A DNA stretch of 64,000 nt from Pseudoips prasinana (GCA_951640165.1 OX621252.1:23643934-23707933); one strand, 5' to 3'; shown: positions 46,991 to 58,944, counted from the first letter of the stretch. Numbers and translations are program-made. The notes: generated from the letters alone by a model not told the origin.

Positions 46991-47129
46991 TGGCTTCATT
47001 GTATAAAATAATGTTGAGAACAAGTTTGTCCGGTTTACATTCTAAAGCCGATCCTGGAATCGTGGGATACTGTACTTATTGGATTTCAAAAGTATATATT
47101 TATTACTTAAAAGTGTTATAGGTATATTA
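46991..47129. other. Short AT-rich spacer
   Basis: Nothing recognised. Confidence 0.4.
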
Positions 47130-47385
47130 ACCCGGTCTGGTTGGTAGATAGATACTTGCCTTTCACGCCGCAGGTCGTGGGTGGTTCATTTCCCGATATT
47201 TGTGTGCATGAACATGTCCGTTCGTCCCCAGTCTGAGTGTAATTATCTATATAAAAATGTATTTACAAAAGAAAAGTAGTATATGCAGTATATCAGTTAT
47301 CTGATTTCCATAGTACAAGCTCTGCTTAGTTTGGGATCAGATGGCAGTGTAGGTATAAATAATGTCCCAGGATATTATTATAAAA
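47130..47385 (+). mobile_element. SINE-A, plus strand, B box disrupted
   Basis: From GGTCTGGTTGGTAGATAG to CCCAGGATATTATTATA. In the B box region GTGGGTGGTTCATTTCCC carries an insertion-like change, so internal promoter function is doubtful. Confidence 0.85.
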
Positions 47386-47644
47386 CAAAAAATTGACATT
47401 TTAAGTTGAATCTTATTCTTTGGCTTTGATGAGGCTTTATTGAGTTTTGAAACCAGTACAAATACTGCGTTTAGAGGTATTTGAATTTTCTAGACCTGGA
47501 TTGGCCGTTTGTAGTTATTTGAAGTGACACCTAGCGCCATAGTTAGTCGGTAGAGGGACCATCGTTTTAATTTATGAGCATGAGTGTATGTCCTTCATGA
47601 GACATTTAAAGCTGTGCCTTAGCTGTAGTCGTTAGGCCATGTTT

Positions 47645-47730
47645 AAAATAATAATAATAATAAACTTTATTTCTTAGAATAGTTGCTGAAGTACAATACA
47701 AATAGCATATTAAGGCAACAAACACATAAA
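47645..47730 (-). repeat. LINE-tail-like repeat, minus strand
   Basis: An (AAT)n run followed by AACTTTATTTCTTAGAATAG and AAGTACAATACAAATAG, like the reverse of a LINE 3' end with AATAAAGTT. Confidence 0.4.
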
Positions 47731-48454
47731 AACTGTAACTGATTGGTTAATCAGATTTTCAAGTCTAGACTCCATCTTTTGTTTTTAGAAACGGCCTCAA
47801 CTCAGGACTCTAAAAACTGATACTGAATACTGATGATAGGATATAAAGCTTACTTTTTTAAATGAAAATGTTTTTAGAATAAATTGTTCCCATCACTAGC
47901 ACCGTCTGTATACTGTATGTTTTATCTCTAAATGCGGGCCTAAAATCAAAACTACTCTTAAACTACACTCCTTTAAAAAACTGACTTTTACTACATATTA
48001 AAAATAGACTTCAGTTAGAGAATAAATATATTTCGGGAATATGTTATTCTGTAAAATTTTGTATTAAATGTAGCATTTTATGTTCAACGAGCTATATCCC
48101 ATCACTATTTGAGTAACACAAACAATTGTTAAGCTATATCAGGCCTACTAGGCGGCTTGAACTAGTCGAATACACTGCTAAAAAGCATCATCACACGAAA
48201 CATTTGGAGATTACAGCCATGTTTAAAAGTGAATGCGATATTTTTTATATAACTTGGTAATCTGCTTCTCAAGTTTGAACTTATCACGGCTACAGTCCAA
48301 GTTACAATTAAAATCAATACTAATTACAATTAAAATCAAGTTGACTCTAAACTGATGAGGTTTTTACTATATGAAAATAACCTTCAAATACTATAGAGTC
48401 CGTAAATGAAAATTATGTATGTGTCTATTATTCTCATCAATAAAAACTTCAACT
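47731..48454. other. AT-rich, nothing recognised
   Basis: No signal. Confidence 0.4.
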
Positions 48455-48668
48455 AAACATAATCTCCTTGACAATAACTTAATACAAGCAAGCTAAATAA
48501 ATATCACTACCATTATAAAATAAATTGTATAAATGTTTTAACATTCCGTGTACCTAAATATCTGTAATAAGTAACTAGAAATAATAACTGTATTACTACA
48601 AACATGTTCTGACTATTTACAAGCGCTTTTTTAAAATCTACGTGAATAAAAACCTTTTTTATTTTATT
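48455..48668 (-). repeat. Three-copy repeat unit, inverted copy
   Basis: The inverse of 2129-2340 and 26984-27215, containing TACTACAAACATGTTCTGAC and TACAAGCGCTTTTTTAAA. It diverges from the others after CATAATC. Confidence 0.65.
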
Positions 48669-50985
48669 TTTTATTTTATTTATTTTATCAGTTGCTGTAT
48701 CTTTTTATAGATCATTTCCAAAAACCATTCTTTAGCGGATGTCTACGCCATAAAACCTACTGACAAAATTTCAATCCCTAACTCCAACCGTTGAGCACAG
48801 CCGTTGATATGTCAATCACTTAGTCAGTTTCTTATTTTATATAATCAGAAATATTAGGATTCTCCCTATTTTTACGCACTTGTAAATGTACCCGCTATAT
48901 TTTATATAAATTGGCGACCACCGTCATAGTCTTTCAGTACTTGAGTATCAGAAACAGATTGATAAAAAAAAAATGCGCGGCAGTCTTTGATGACTGCCTA
49001 CAGAAGTGAAAACAATTTTTTCATTTCTAATACTCTGAAAGTAGTGTCAATTTTATCCGAGTAGCGAATGAAAGATGCTACTTCCCACCTTTGGGCGGTA
49101 AAGACTCATAGTAATTGCTTCTCTCCCTAAGGTGGGAATAAATTTAAAAAAATGATCTAAATTTGGTTAGGCATTCGGCTGTAAAAAATCTAACATAATT
49201 AAGAAAAAAATGCTGCGGTCATGTGAGTGTATAAACGGCTAGTGTGAAAATAAAAAAGACCCTCCGTCTTACGAATAATCGATCAGGTCACGTGTCCTGA
49301 TGCGAGATTAAAAAATTTTCCCACCCCAACAAGGCCACAACACCCTCAATGAAGTTTTCATTTCAAAAAATTATCTATATTCCTCCTAATTCCATATTAC
49401 TAAATTCTGTAGATACAAAAATAGCCTTAAATACACAAATGACACTTTGTTTTTGTGGAATTGAATTATAATTTTTTTTTTATTAATTTGAAGTAGGTAT
49501 AAATGTGTCTCTATGCTAATTTTATATCAATAATGGTTGGTAACCAATATAATTCTTGGATACACTGGTAAAAATAATAATTGAAGAGTAAATTCGATTC
49601 GATTCGAAATAATGATAGATAAATATCACTGCCGTTGGTACTAGCGGTGGAATTTTGACTGCCCTTTCTTCATTCACAGTTAGAAGCTGTGTTGCCATAT
49701 CAAGCAGATAGATTTAAATCCTCGCAAAACGTATTTGTTTTCATTATTAGTTCGATTCAATATATATTATAAATATATACTGAATCGAAATCGACACTAT
49801 AACCATTCTAAATAAATTCCAGATTTGTGCATTATTGAATTTAGTCCTCTAGAATTTTAATTCAGGCATTTAAATTCAGCTGATATCCAAAACTTTGAAA
49901 TATTGATAGTTTTTTATACGAACCTGCGCATAGTACTCAAATTGATTAAACTTACCTTTGTCATCAATGGAAGGCAAAATAAAAATAACAAGCAAAAATA
50001 GTACACATTTATTAAAAACCTTATGCAATAAAAGCACTACAAATAATAAAAATAAACCAATTAAACATAAAGAAAACAATAACAATAAAACAAATCAAGC
50101 CTTGTCTATAAAAAAATTTGAAAACCCCGTTTAATTTTCAATAATACGTAGAACATTTAGATAGATAGAAAATATATACAAACTTAAAAGACTTAGGAAC
50201 GATGATGTTTAATTAATATATACAACGTACATTTTAAACAGGGTTTTCAATAAAAAAGAAAAACTTAAATAACGAACACTAAACTATGGTTGAGGACATA
50301 TTTTTGTAAGATTTTATAGACAGTCGTTCCGTCGGCGATCAACAGACGCAAGAACGTAGACTCTCAGAAAAACAAACGTAAACGTAAAAAATATGAGACT
50401 GTAATTCATGTTAAGTGTATAATATTTATATGCCTCAAGTGCTTTCAAAATTATTTATTTATAGAGAAAAAAGATAAAAACCGAAGATAAAAAAAAAATA
50501 CGTAAGGCACTAAACAGGTCTACACTGAACATAATTTCATCACAACCTTGGTCCGGGAGATGTCTTGAGGTCGTCACAAAAAGTTTATATAGTCCGTGTA
50601 AACCACAATATAGTCCCAGTGTTATTAAACTAATTACATTAGACAGTATTAGTGGCAGTCAATATTTAGTTCGAATACAACTAATTGCTTATTATTAATA
50701 TAACGCTTAATATTAATTTATTAATTACTCATCAATCGCTCACTCGAGATCTCGATCGTTAAGAAAAATAAAATTTAAACTAAAATATTCTCATCAACGG
50801 CCAAAAGTTTAATCTCTTTACAAATGTAACCGACGTAAATATTAAAAATTTTGCAAAAAACTTTTTCCACTGCCAACAGTTTAGGTCAAAAAAGTGAGGG
50901 GCAAGGGGGTTTTAGCCTAAAAATATTTTCGATTAGACGCGGTTAGATTTAATTTTAATTATTACTTTTTTTGAATTTTGTATTT
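48669..50985. other. AT-rich; one imperfect hairpin
   Basis: TTCGATTCAATATATA (49751-49766) pairs with 49774-49789 with one mismatch and a 7-nt loop. No gene; a minus-strand hydrophobic 69-codon frame near 49.9 kb reflects AT-rich composition. Confidence 0.4.
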
Positions 50986-51260
50986 ATTAATATTTATGAT
51001 CACAAGAGCACGAGGAACGTGTATTACGGCGCGCGGCCCGGCCGGCCGGCGCGACTCCAGACGGACGACTGAGACGTAGCCGCGGCGGGCCGCGCCGCCA
51101 CCCCGGGCCCGCCCCCCCGCCCCCCTCACCGCGCCCCCCCGCCCCGGGACCGACTTCGTTACGAGCCACTTGTAATCGCCGCGCGATTTTTCCGCCTAAG
51201 ACAAATTAGGCGGGCCCGAACCGCCCGCTCTCCCTTGCCACTTACGTTTGGGCGGTTTCT
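50986..51260. promoter_or_regulatory. Strong CpG/GC-rich island, candidate gene 5' region
   Basis: The most GC-rich DNA in the window, with long C/G runs (CCCGGCCGGCCGGCGCG, CCCCGGGCCCGCCCCCCC). The edges fall off sharply to AT-rich DNA. On the minus strand GCGCGGTGAGGGG offers a donor-like GTGAGG near 51130. A minus-strand 60-codon Gly/Arg/Pro frame (50987-51169) is explained by composition, and I do not call it a gene. No TATA box seen. A 5' untranslated exon or housekeeping-type promoter is the likeliest role. Confidence 0.45.
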
Positions 51261-53339
51261 TACGTCTAAGACGTTTGTCCACGCCTTACGTCTCACGTAA
51301 CGGATAACAAAGATGTCAAGAAAACATTTTAGATTCTCATACAGAACTCTATCTATTCACCCGTTTAGATAACCAATGAGCTTAGAGATCCTAACATACA
51401 ACCGCACACGCCGCGTGTCATCACCGCTATAGGTGAACCTATAAATTATCAGCATACCAATGTTATGGCGGCGACCTGTTTTATTTTTAAATGGCATTTA
51501 ATCGTCACTCTCACTTTCGATGTCGAGGCCGGGTTAATTGTAAATAAAATTCAATCATTCGCAAAAAATCCTCGGTAATCGGCACCCAGTATCAATGAGA
51601 GATTCGTATTCAGAATTGTACTTTTTAATGCATTATGGTGTGGAGTGACGTCATTGACTTTTTTGTTCGACATTCGATGGATGTCGGTTAGCTGATCGAT
51701 TTTGAGGCCAAGGGATTTGAATGAGGTTGTCAGAATAAGTTTGGTTTTTAGTTCTAAATTTAAAAAGAAATGGAATTTAATGATAGTTTGTGTAAATCAT
51801 AACCAAAGATAACACGCGACTAAGTGTCTATGGAATTATATTTTCTTGTTAAAAACGATATGAATTTTTCTTTTATGTTTGCTTTTTATAAGATCACATA
51901 TGACACACTGACAGATTTTTCCCTGTGATGTGACCTAATCATATCGAGCTTTCGTCCCCGAAAATACCCATTCGACAAATATCGATGAAATTTGCTTTAT
52001 TGGAGCTTAAACGACTAAAGACAAATTTGATTCTGCATTATGACCCTCGAAAAATGCCAAGATTCATTTCACAACAGATTATTTACTACTAAGTAATTTT
52101 AGTTACAAAGAACGTTGGTAATGTAAAGGTGGACGTTTTTGGCTCGGAAAATAATTGAAATATTCCAACTGAAAAAAAGAGTTTGATCTATTGTAATAAT
52201 CGATCTGCTTTATAAATAAGTGTCATTTTTTTCTATAAACACTTAATATTGGGTATTCGGGCAACAGTTTGCGAACCACACATAAAGCTTTTTTTGGGCT
52301 TGAAGACTATCGTCAATGGATGAAGTCGAGATCAAAGGGGTAAATTATGGACTACACTGCCTCCTATTAAATTCCATAAAATAAATGGGTGATGTGCATC
52401 TTTTAACCAGAATAACAAAAAAAAACATAGGTAGGTCCATTTTAATTTTTCTAAGTATTTCTGGATTCAAGGTTGAAAATTAAAAGTCTATTCCGTGAAA
52501 ACTGTATTTGTACCCTCATAATTTAGATATATATGGAATAGTTAGTATTTTTTGTTAATTACATTCATAAGGGATGACAAAAACAATGGGCTGAAAATAA
52601 AATAAAAAAATCCCTCAATTAGAAAACCCGTATGTTTATGTAACAAATTTAACAAAGTTGCTTGAATATATATTATATAGACTTCGTAGTATATATATTT
52701 GAAAAGGGTTCTTTAAATAGGAAATTACTTTTTGGCATTTCTAGGGAGATCAAGCACTCCTGTTATGCTTCTGATTTCCTAGTGATTAACACACTAGGTA
52801 ATTTATGATTTAGTTATATAGAACTTATGATTTGGACATAAAATCCCGCCAGTAAAGTGTTATGAAATCCTTAGAATCACTTCTTTTTTTCTAGGTTTAA
52901 ATTAAGAGTTATTTTCCTGCATTCAGTTTGTATCCAAAATAGTTGAAATGCCATGTTCAGAAAGATAGGTTTTTTTATTTCTTTTTGCACGTAGTGGTGA
53001 CAATTAAAATTAATAGTATGGGAAATTACGTTTGTTTTCATTGCACTAAATTAATTTGGAGTAGATATAAAAAAAAATAATAAATTATAAAGTTAAAAAA
53101 AATGTGAATTCACATCAGTTACAGAAACTCACACTATTTATAACGTCATTTTTGGAGCCTTTTTCGATAATATTAGATATTATCTTCTTCTTTTTACTAT
53201 TTAATCCCATTAATATTAAACATAAAGATTATAAATTATGTAATCTTAAAAATATTCAGAAGATACTTTTTTTAACATACCATAAATGTCGAATTAACAC
53301 TTGTTAGAAAAGCCTTTTAAATTAAGTCTAACAAAATAA
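51261..53339. other. AT-rich, nothing recognised
   Basis: No exon I can defend. Minor GC-richer spots at 51.42 and 51.52 kb. Confidence 0.4.
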
Positions 53340-53508
53340 TCTACTATATAAAAATAAGTCGGGTTTTCCTTCCTGACGCTATAACTCCAGAACGCACGAA
53401 CCGATTTCCACGGTTTTGCATTCGTTGGAAAGGTCTCGGGCTCCGTGATGTTTATAACAAAGAAAATTTATAAAATTGAACGCGGGTAACACCGCGGGGC
53501 ACAGCTAG
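53340..53508 (+). mobile_element. 169-bp Helitron-like element, copy 2
   Basis: A|TCTACTATATAAAAATAAG at the start, CACAGCTAG|T at the end. GCGGGTAACACCGC near the 3' end is the terminal hairpin region. By eye it differs from 60965-61133 at only a few bases. Confidence 0.8.
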
Positions 53509-54340
53509 TTTCTTATATTAATGTATTACTGTCGTCATCATCAGACAATTTAAAATAAATTTCATGATGATGTGCAAGGTAGCATCGTCAAGGATTTTTT
53601 TTGAAGATACTTAATGTGACCCATCTCTTTAAACACCCTTAAATGTGATATAAAAAAAATCATTCTCAATTCGAATCGTGAACCGATAGTTGTCACATCG
53701 AAACACAAAAAATGGCCGCCAAAAGTCGCGTAAACAAAAAATAAAAACATTAACGTAAGTGAATGTTCCCGTTGTAAATTAACAGCAGCTGAACGTATGA
53801 ATTAATATAATACGATTCTTTTATCACTGGGCGGCCGCCGAGGTCGTCGACCCCGCGATTTAATAAATTTCACTTGATTTTTTATTGTCTGTGGTCGGTA
53901 AAAATACGCGTAATGTTCAATTGATTTGTTTATCGGTGTAAATGATCTCGACTTTGTGAAAACAATGTCAGATCAGGCTTTTTTAATGTAACTATCGAAT
54001 TAAACCAACGTTTATTTTTAATTATGTTTTTTTTGCTAAGGCTCTAATTAAAAAATACAAAAATTAGTTATGAGATCAATAACTTGGGCTGCCTTCTAAT
54101 GTTGTGAAAAAACAAGTCTTTTTTAGGTGGACTCAAAAGTAATTTGGTATTTTAATAGATTCGAATTAGGCTTTTAAAATAACGAAAGTTTTCCTGGTAT
54201 AATATAAAAAGTGTCTTCGCTATGACAGACTCTAAATACAAGAATTTACAAAAATAATATAAAACTAAATTGCTTCATTAGAGCCATCAGCTATTCTATC
54301 TGTGAAATTATAACGTACCTACGACTAAACACTTTTTTAA
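53509..54340. other. AT-rich, one short ATG in strong context
   Basis: At 53712 AAAATGGCCGCCAAAAG gives a strong start context but only a 10-codon frame. GCGGCCGCCGAGGTCGTCG near 53832 is a small CG-rich spot. Nothing firm. Confidence 0.3.
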
Positions 54341-54342
54341 TA

Positions 54343-55630
54343 TTAGGTCTTTACCTATGAAATTGCCGTTCTGCAGTACTGGCCATTTCAAATCAAAATA
54401 ATTTTTGTTTGGCTAAGAATTCTAATTTCAAATTAATTTTATTTTAAAAACATGGATTCTTTTTTCCAAAAGTAGTCATTTCTTTATTGATTAGTGTTAC
54501 ATTTTCATCGCATTTCAATCGTTTTCGTCATCATGGATACGTTAAAAATTCGAGTAATTATGGAATATGAGTACCGTCGTGGCAGCAACGCGGCACAAGC
54601 GGCACGCAACATCAACGACGTTTACGGAGCTAACACTACAAACCAACGCACCACCTGTTATTGGTTTGCTCGCTTCCGTTCTGGAAATTTCGACCTGAAA
54701 AATGAACCTCGCGGTCGTCCGAAGACTTTGGTCGACAATGACGAATTAAAGGCGGTTGTGGAAGCTGATGATACACAATCTACGGCTGAATTAGCAGCAG
54801 CTTTCGACGTTAGCGTCAAAACAATATTGGTCCATTTGCGTCAAATTGGCAAGGTAAAAAAGCTTGACAAATGGGTGCCCCACGAACTCAATGATCGCCA
54901 GCGCGAAGTACGCGTCGAGACGTGCCTTGCACTGCTCAACAGACACACAAATGAAGGAATTTTGAACCGCATTGTTACCTGCGATGAAAAATGGATTCTG
55001 TTTGATAACCGCAAGCGCTCAGCAAGTTGGTTGGATCCTGGTTCAGCACCTAAACAATGCCCTAAACGAAAACTTACCCCTAGAAAAGTAATGGTCACTG
55101 TTTGGTGGTCTAGCGCCGGTGTGATTCATCACAGCTTCTTACCAAACGGGGTGAGCATTACTGCAGATGTGTACTGTGAAGAACTGAGCACAATGATGGA
55201 GAAGCTGGCGCATCTCCAACCAGCATTGGTCAATCGCTCGTCTCCGCTGCTCCTGCACGACAACGCGCGACCTCATACTGCACAGCAGACGGTCTCCAAG
55301 TTGCAAGAACTGGGGTTGGAAGCTCTCCGTCATCCGCCCTACTCACCAGACCTTGCGCCTACAGACTACTACTTTTTCCAGAATTTGGATAACTTCTTGG
55401 CGGGAAAAAAATTCAATACCCGAGAGGCAGTACAAAATGCCTTTGAAGAATTTGTTGCCTCCCGTCCAGCTGATTTCTTTAAGAAGGGCATCAATAAACT
55501 GCCACTGCGATGGCAAAGATGCATTGATTGCATGGGTGATTACTTCGATTAATACAAATAAAAAAATTCATGAAAAAAATTCGTTTAAATTTTTTCATAC
55601 AAAACGGCAATTTCATAGGTAAAGACCTAT
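54343..55630 (+). mobile_element. Complete mariner element, copy 3, 1288 bp
   Basis: Third copy of the same mariner, flanked by TA at 54341-54342 and 55631-55632, with both ~31-bp inverted repeats intact. By eye it differs from copy 1 at two positions: T to G at 54521, upstream of the transposase start, and a synonymous G to A at 55090 inside the gene. It lies about 800 bp upstream of the GC-rich segment and exon-like block at 56.17-56.58 kb, so it may sit in an intron or promoter-flanking region. Confidence 0.96.
54533..55552 (+). CDS. Mariner transposase, intact, 339 aa (copy 3)
   Basis: Third intact D,D34D transposase gene. The predicted 339-residue protein equals those of copies 1 and 2, with WVPHEL at 114-119 and catalytic D151, D243 and D278. 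The one coding difference I can see (a GTG to GTA valine codon ending at 55090) is silent. A longer in-frame start exists at 54494, and one residue of that extension differs (Phe to Val). Such conservation of the protein fits copies too young to have decayed. It does not by itself prove purifying selection. Confidence 0.96.
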   Translation: MDTLKIRVIMEYEYRRGSNAAQAARNINDVYGANTTNQRTTCYWFARFRSGNFDLKNEPRGRPKTLVDNDELKAVVEADDTQSTAELAAAFDVSVKTILVHLRQIGKVKKLDKWVPHELNDRQREVRVETCLALLNRHTNEGILNRIVTCDEKWILFDNRKRSASWLDPGSAPKQCPKRKLTPRKVMVTVWWSSAGVIHHSFLPNGVSITADVYCEELSTMMEKLAHLQPALVNRSSPLLLHDNARPHTAQQTVSKLQELGLEALRHPPYSPDLAPTDYYFFQNLDNFLAGKKFNTREAVQNAFEEFVASRPADFFKKGINKLPLRWQRCIDCMGDYFD

Positions 55631-55632
55631 TA

Positions 55633-56130
55633 TTAGCAGCTGAGTAACAAAAAAACAATAATAACAAAAATTATAAACTAAAATAATTGTAAAATAAATA
55701 CAATATAACAACTTATATAATTAATTATAAAACAAAAATATACATTATACACTATGAGTATAATAAATGCTAACATTTTTATACTTGCTACACAAATTAC
55801 CTGGTACTGTTGACAAATTATTTAGAATTTTTTATCTTCTGATGACCTTCAGTTCTTCGTGTTTTTCGCAGTTTGGTTTTTTTTTCAAACGTTCGCCACA
55901 CCACTTAAAGTAACTGTTATCAGTCCACCAGTCCGCAGAACTTAACTTCTATTCTAACAATATTTTATAAATCAATCCAATCCCAATTCCAAAGTCTTCG
56001 TTTCACTAGAAAAAATTACACTAATTAAATGTACTTAACACGGTTAAAGTCAATTTGTAAAGTCCACTAATTAATTATTAAAGAAAAGAAAAAAAAATCG
56101 TACGCGGCGAAGGAACTTAATACCACTTAT
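55633..56130. other. AT-rich flank of mariner copy 3
   Basis: No signal. Confidence 0.4.
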
Positions 56131-56169
56131 AGACTATGCGGCAAAACGAGCCGAATATTTACATTGGAG

Positions 56170-56360
56170 AAAAAAAAATGAGGTCATTCGGAGGTTACGG
56201 GCAACGCAGCCGGTCGGCGCGGGCCGCGACGGGTTGTGGCCCTCCGGCTTCCCGCTTACCGCACCCTCACGCCGGACTCCCGAATCGAGACTACCGAAAA
56301 CCACGTGTGCGCACTCTCGAGAGAGATGCACATACCCGACTCCCCCATGACAGAGCGTAA
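56170..56360. promoter_or_regulatory. CpG-rich patch beside the 56.5-kb exon candidate
   Basis: GC-rich block with CGGTCGGCGCGGGCCGCGAC, an E-box CACGTG (CCACGTGTGCGC) and the GAGA-type word CTCTCGAGAGAGA. Frames are open on both strands (65 and 74 codons), but with composition-driven Arg/Pro/Ala content. Likely regulatory or untranslated DNA of the neighbouring gene. Confidence 0.35.
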
Positions 56361-56437
56361 CAACACGATTCTTTTTTCAATTTACTATATTTGCTGATTT
56401 TTATTATTTTTTCACATTTCGATATTTTATTTTTTAG

Positions 56438-56583
56438 TTGATGCGCCCCGCAACTCACCTGTTGTGCTTGACCCCATTCGATCTGTGGCCGATCATGTGA
56501 TCGACGTTTTGCAATACCTTATTGACGTGTACGATCGCTTTGAGTCCGCTGAGTTTCACTTGCATCCTTACTTATTGTCATAA
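56438..56583 (+). CDS. Candidate terminal exon, plus strand (alternative to the minus-strand exon)
   Basis: A good 3' splice site (pyrimidine-rich tract ending TATTTTATTTTTTAG at 56437) opens a frame of about 47 codons to TAA at 56581-56583. The peptide includes VVLDPIRSVADHVIDVLQYL and then an acidic/aromatic end (DVYDRFES, HLHPYLLS). It reads like protein, but I do not recognise a family and see no upstream partner exon. AATAAA appears only far downstream (about 57509). The opposite strand over the same bases is equally open with its own start and donor, and probably only one strand is real. Confidence 0.3.
56459..56565 (-). CDS. Candidate first coding exon, minus strand (alternative reading)
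   Basis: ATG at 56565-56563 opens 35 codons that end in AG|GTGAGTTGC, an excellent donor (GT at 56458-56457). The peptide begins MQVKLSGLKAIVHVNKVLQN. About two thirds of third positions are G or C against an AT-rich background, and favoured codons (GTC, ATC, AAC, CAC, AAG) dominate, which argues for this strand. If real, the CpG-rich patch at 56.17-56.35 kb would lie in its first intron. An acceptor-like ATAAG precedes the ATG by five bases, so it might also be internal. Family unknown. Confidence 0.35.
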
Positions 56584-58030
56584 AAATAGTTTCAAAACAA
56601 ATAACAAAAAAACAATTGCAATATATTTCACAGCAAGTTTATATGCAATTGGAAAGTGAATTCCTCTAATCAAGGAAAACTTTTTTAACTTCGTTTATGA
56701 AGTCATACTATTATGACATTAATTCAAAACATTTATGTGAAAAAATATGGTGAAATTCGTTACAAAGTATATTTTCCAGTAGTTACTATTGCATATAAAA
56801 TTTGAAATACAAATTAGAATTTACCCATATTTTCTAATAAGATTGATGTGCTGCCATAATTCGGCGGCGTCGAATAGCAGAACTAAGTATATAGAAATGA
56901 CCGCTACGCGCTGTAGCAAGCTAGCGCCATCGCACCGATCGGCGTCAATAAGAACTATTAGCCAATGGTTCATTTCTAGCACATCGTTTATTTTTCAATT
57001 TTATTTTTTAATCGTGAAAGTGCAACGTTCACTTCGCCAGGCATTCAACGGCCATTTTCGTTTGGAGTTTCTTTTTCGTTTTCATTGGTTTTTACAGACG
57101 TTTTGATCATGTCGTCGGATGTCTGTCGTTTTGAATACAGTGCTTTTTGATTTCACTGTTCAATGCAGTTACAGTTATTACTTCAACTTGCTCAATTCAC
57201 TATCGGCTATTATGCCCTAAATTTCTTATCATTCGATTACCTTTAATAAGAAAGTAACTGAAATTGGCCGAAGAAATCTCATTATTAGACGTTTACGCCC
57301 TAATTACAATAGATGGCGATACTTACATCAAAATGAGCTTGCAGTTATAATAAAATTATATCCTATCTTCGTTATTTACGTTTATCAAGACAGGAGTGAT
57401 ATGTTTTCAAGATGAATGTAATGTACATACATGTTTCTTTATTCATTGTTTATGTTTGAGCGTTGGCACGATTACAGACCAGAGCTAGTTTTAGCCTCGT
57501 ATTCATCAATAAAACTCAGTCTCAATTTAAGCATGGCACTGACCATTTTGGTTGGTTAATCATGTTCTAAATTTGAACATAAGCCCGACTCTGATTTTAG
57601 TTAGATTTATAAATTCGAGCTTAGAAGATTGTACTTGCTTTTTGTCGGTTAAGATGTCTTATTTAAAACTTATTCGGTACGAAATAAATTATAATATGTA
57701 TATAATTTAAATATTACATATAGTATGTATACTATTTATTTAATAAAATATTTATTTCATGTACCTCCACTACTTAATTTATTGGTAATGGTTTAATTCA
57801 AATTTTTGGATAAGTATCTACCTACTAAAATGCGTCTTGAAAATAGAAAACAATGTACATATTTCTTATTCGTTTATGAAGTTTTAAACGTAATTCGAAT
57901 TATTTGCAACTTTAAAAAAAAATCTGCAACTAAAACTGTTTTTTTTTTGTTTTTCTTTCTTTTCTTAAAAGGATTCCTACTGAGTTTTCTGGCAGTGTTT
58001 CTCAGTAGCTGCCACGTCATGCACTGCACG
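56584..58030. other. AT-rich with GC-richer spot at 56.86-57.12 kb
   Basis: CGGCGGCGTCG, CGCTACGCGCTG and GGCCATTTTCGTTTGG occur together with CCAAT-type words on both strands. It could be promoter sequence for the minus-strand exon at 56.5 kb. No firm motif. Confidence 0.3.
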
Positions 58031-58032
58031 GT

Positions 58033-58145
58033 AGGGTAAAAAAATATGACGATTCCACATAAATGTAAAATTTTTACGAAATAAATATTTTTGACTTTGA
58101 CAACGGATCTAGTTGTCACGATCCTTGGATACCTCTTATGCCTCG
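58033..58145 (+). repeat. LINE-tail-like repeat joined to a second fragment
   Basis: 58033-58100 matches 45701-45770 (TAGGGTAAAAAAATATGA, AAATGTAAAATTTTTACG, then TTTTTGACTTTGAC). It continues into TTGTCACGATCCTTGGATAC, which matches the repeat at 36.46 kb. Confidence 0.6.
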
Positions 58146-58659
58146 TTTACTCTAAGTATAATCAATTTTATAATTTTATTGGTTACAAAACATGGCTGTA
58201 TAGATTCACTCTTTAATTTGATTTAAATTAGCGAAGAATATAAACAACATTGGAATTTCCAACAACTTCCTCCTTGGTCTCCAAGGTACTAAAAGATCCA
58301 AGTACAAACAAGTCATAAAAACGCTTCGCCAATCACTTATTTTAAATAAAAAGCTAACACGATGTGTCTCAAAATATCCACATTGAGTACTCGCTTTAAT
58401 GACAGACAGTCCTTCTCATTGTATTAAAATATTGTTTTCATCCCTCGGAAATAGTATTTATGCACTCAGATATCGCTGAGGTGTGATGAAAAGTTACGTG
58501 TTGCACTGAGTGCAAAGAAATTTAACGTTGTGCTCTTTTGATTCCCTCGCTAACGCTCAGGATTCTAATTTTTGAATGTAGAATTGAGCACGCGGTTATA
58601 AAGCAACTTTGCACGTTTGTTTAACAAATAACTATTAACATGACATTTATTTATGACTA
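58146..58659. other. AT-rich, nothing recognised
   Basis: No signal. Confidence 0.4.
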
Positions 58660-58816
58660 GCTGCGCCCCGCGGTTTTGGAAACCAGATTACTGATATACT
58701 AATATACATATTACTTTTCTTTTCTAAATTCTAAAATATCTGTCCTGGGTGGGAATCGAACCCACGACCTGCGGCGTGAAAGGCAAGTCATTACCAACCA
58801 CGCCAACAGACCCGTT
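58660..58816 (-). mobile_element. Internally deleted SINE-A fused to a Helitron end
   Basis: CTAGCTGCGCCCCGCGG (58658-58674) is the inverse of the Helitron 3' end, and it joins directly to TTTGGAAACCAGATTACTG of SINE-A. The SINE lacks its 3' end and part of its body, but keeps the tRNA head with B box GGTTCGATTCC (minus strand) up to AACGGGTC. Confidence 0.75.
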
Positions 58817-58944
58817 AAAAATATCTGTCTTACCAATAACAATTAAAGTGCCTATATCTAAATCAATCTATACAAATAAATAAAATTGGAGTGGCTGTTT
58901 GTAATATTGAAATAACCGGTTTTTACTACATAAATTAATATGAA

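Noticed and set aside
50987..51169. 60-codon Gly/Arg/Pro-rich minus-strand frame
   Set aside because: Explained by extreme GC content; no domain and no codon structure.
53712..53741. ATGGCCGCC start in strong context
   Set aside because: The frame stops after ten codons and no spliced continuation is evident, although a donor-like GTAAGT lies downstream.
58741..58816. tRNA gene call at GGTTCGATTCC-bearing SINE heads (also at 18.6, 28.9, 35.7, 43.2, 61.3 and 62.7 kb)
   Set aside because: The tRNA-like heads are each followed by the same SINE body, so they are retroposon promoters and not tRNA genes.
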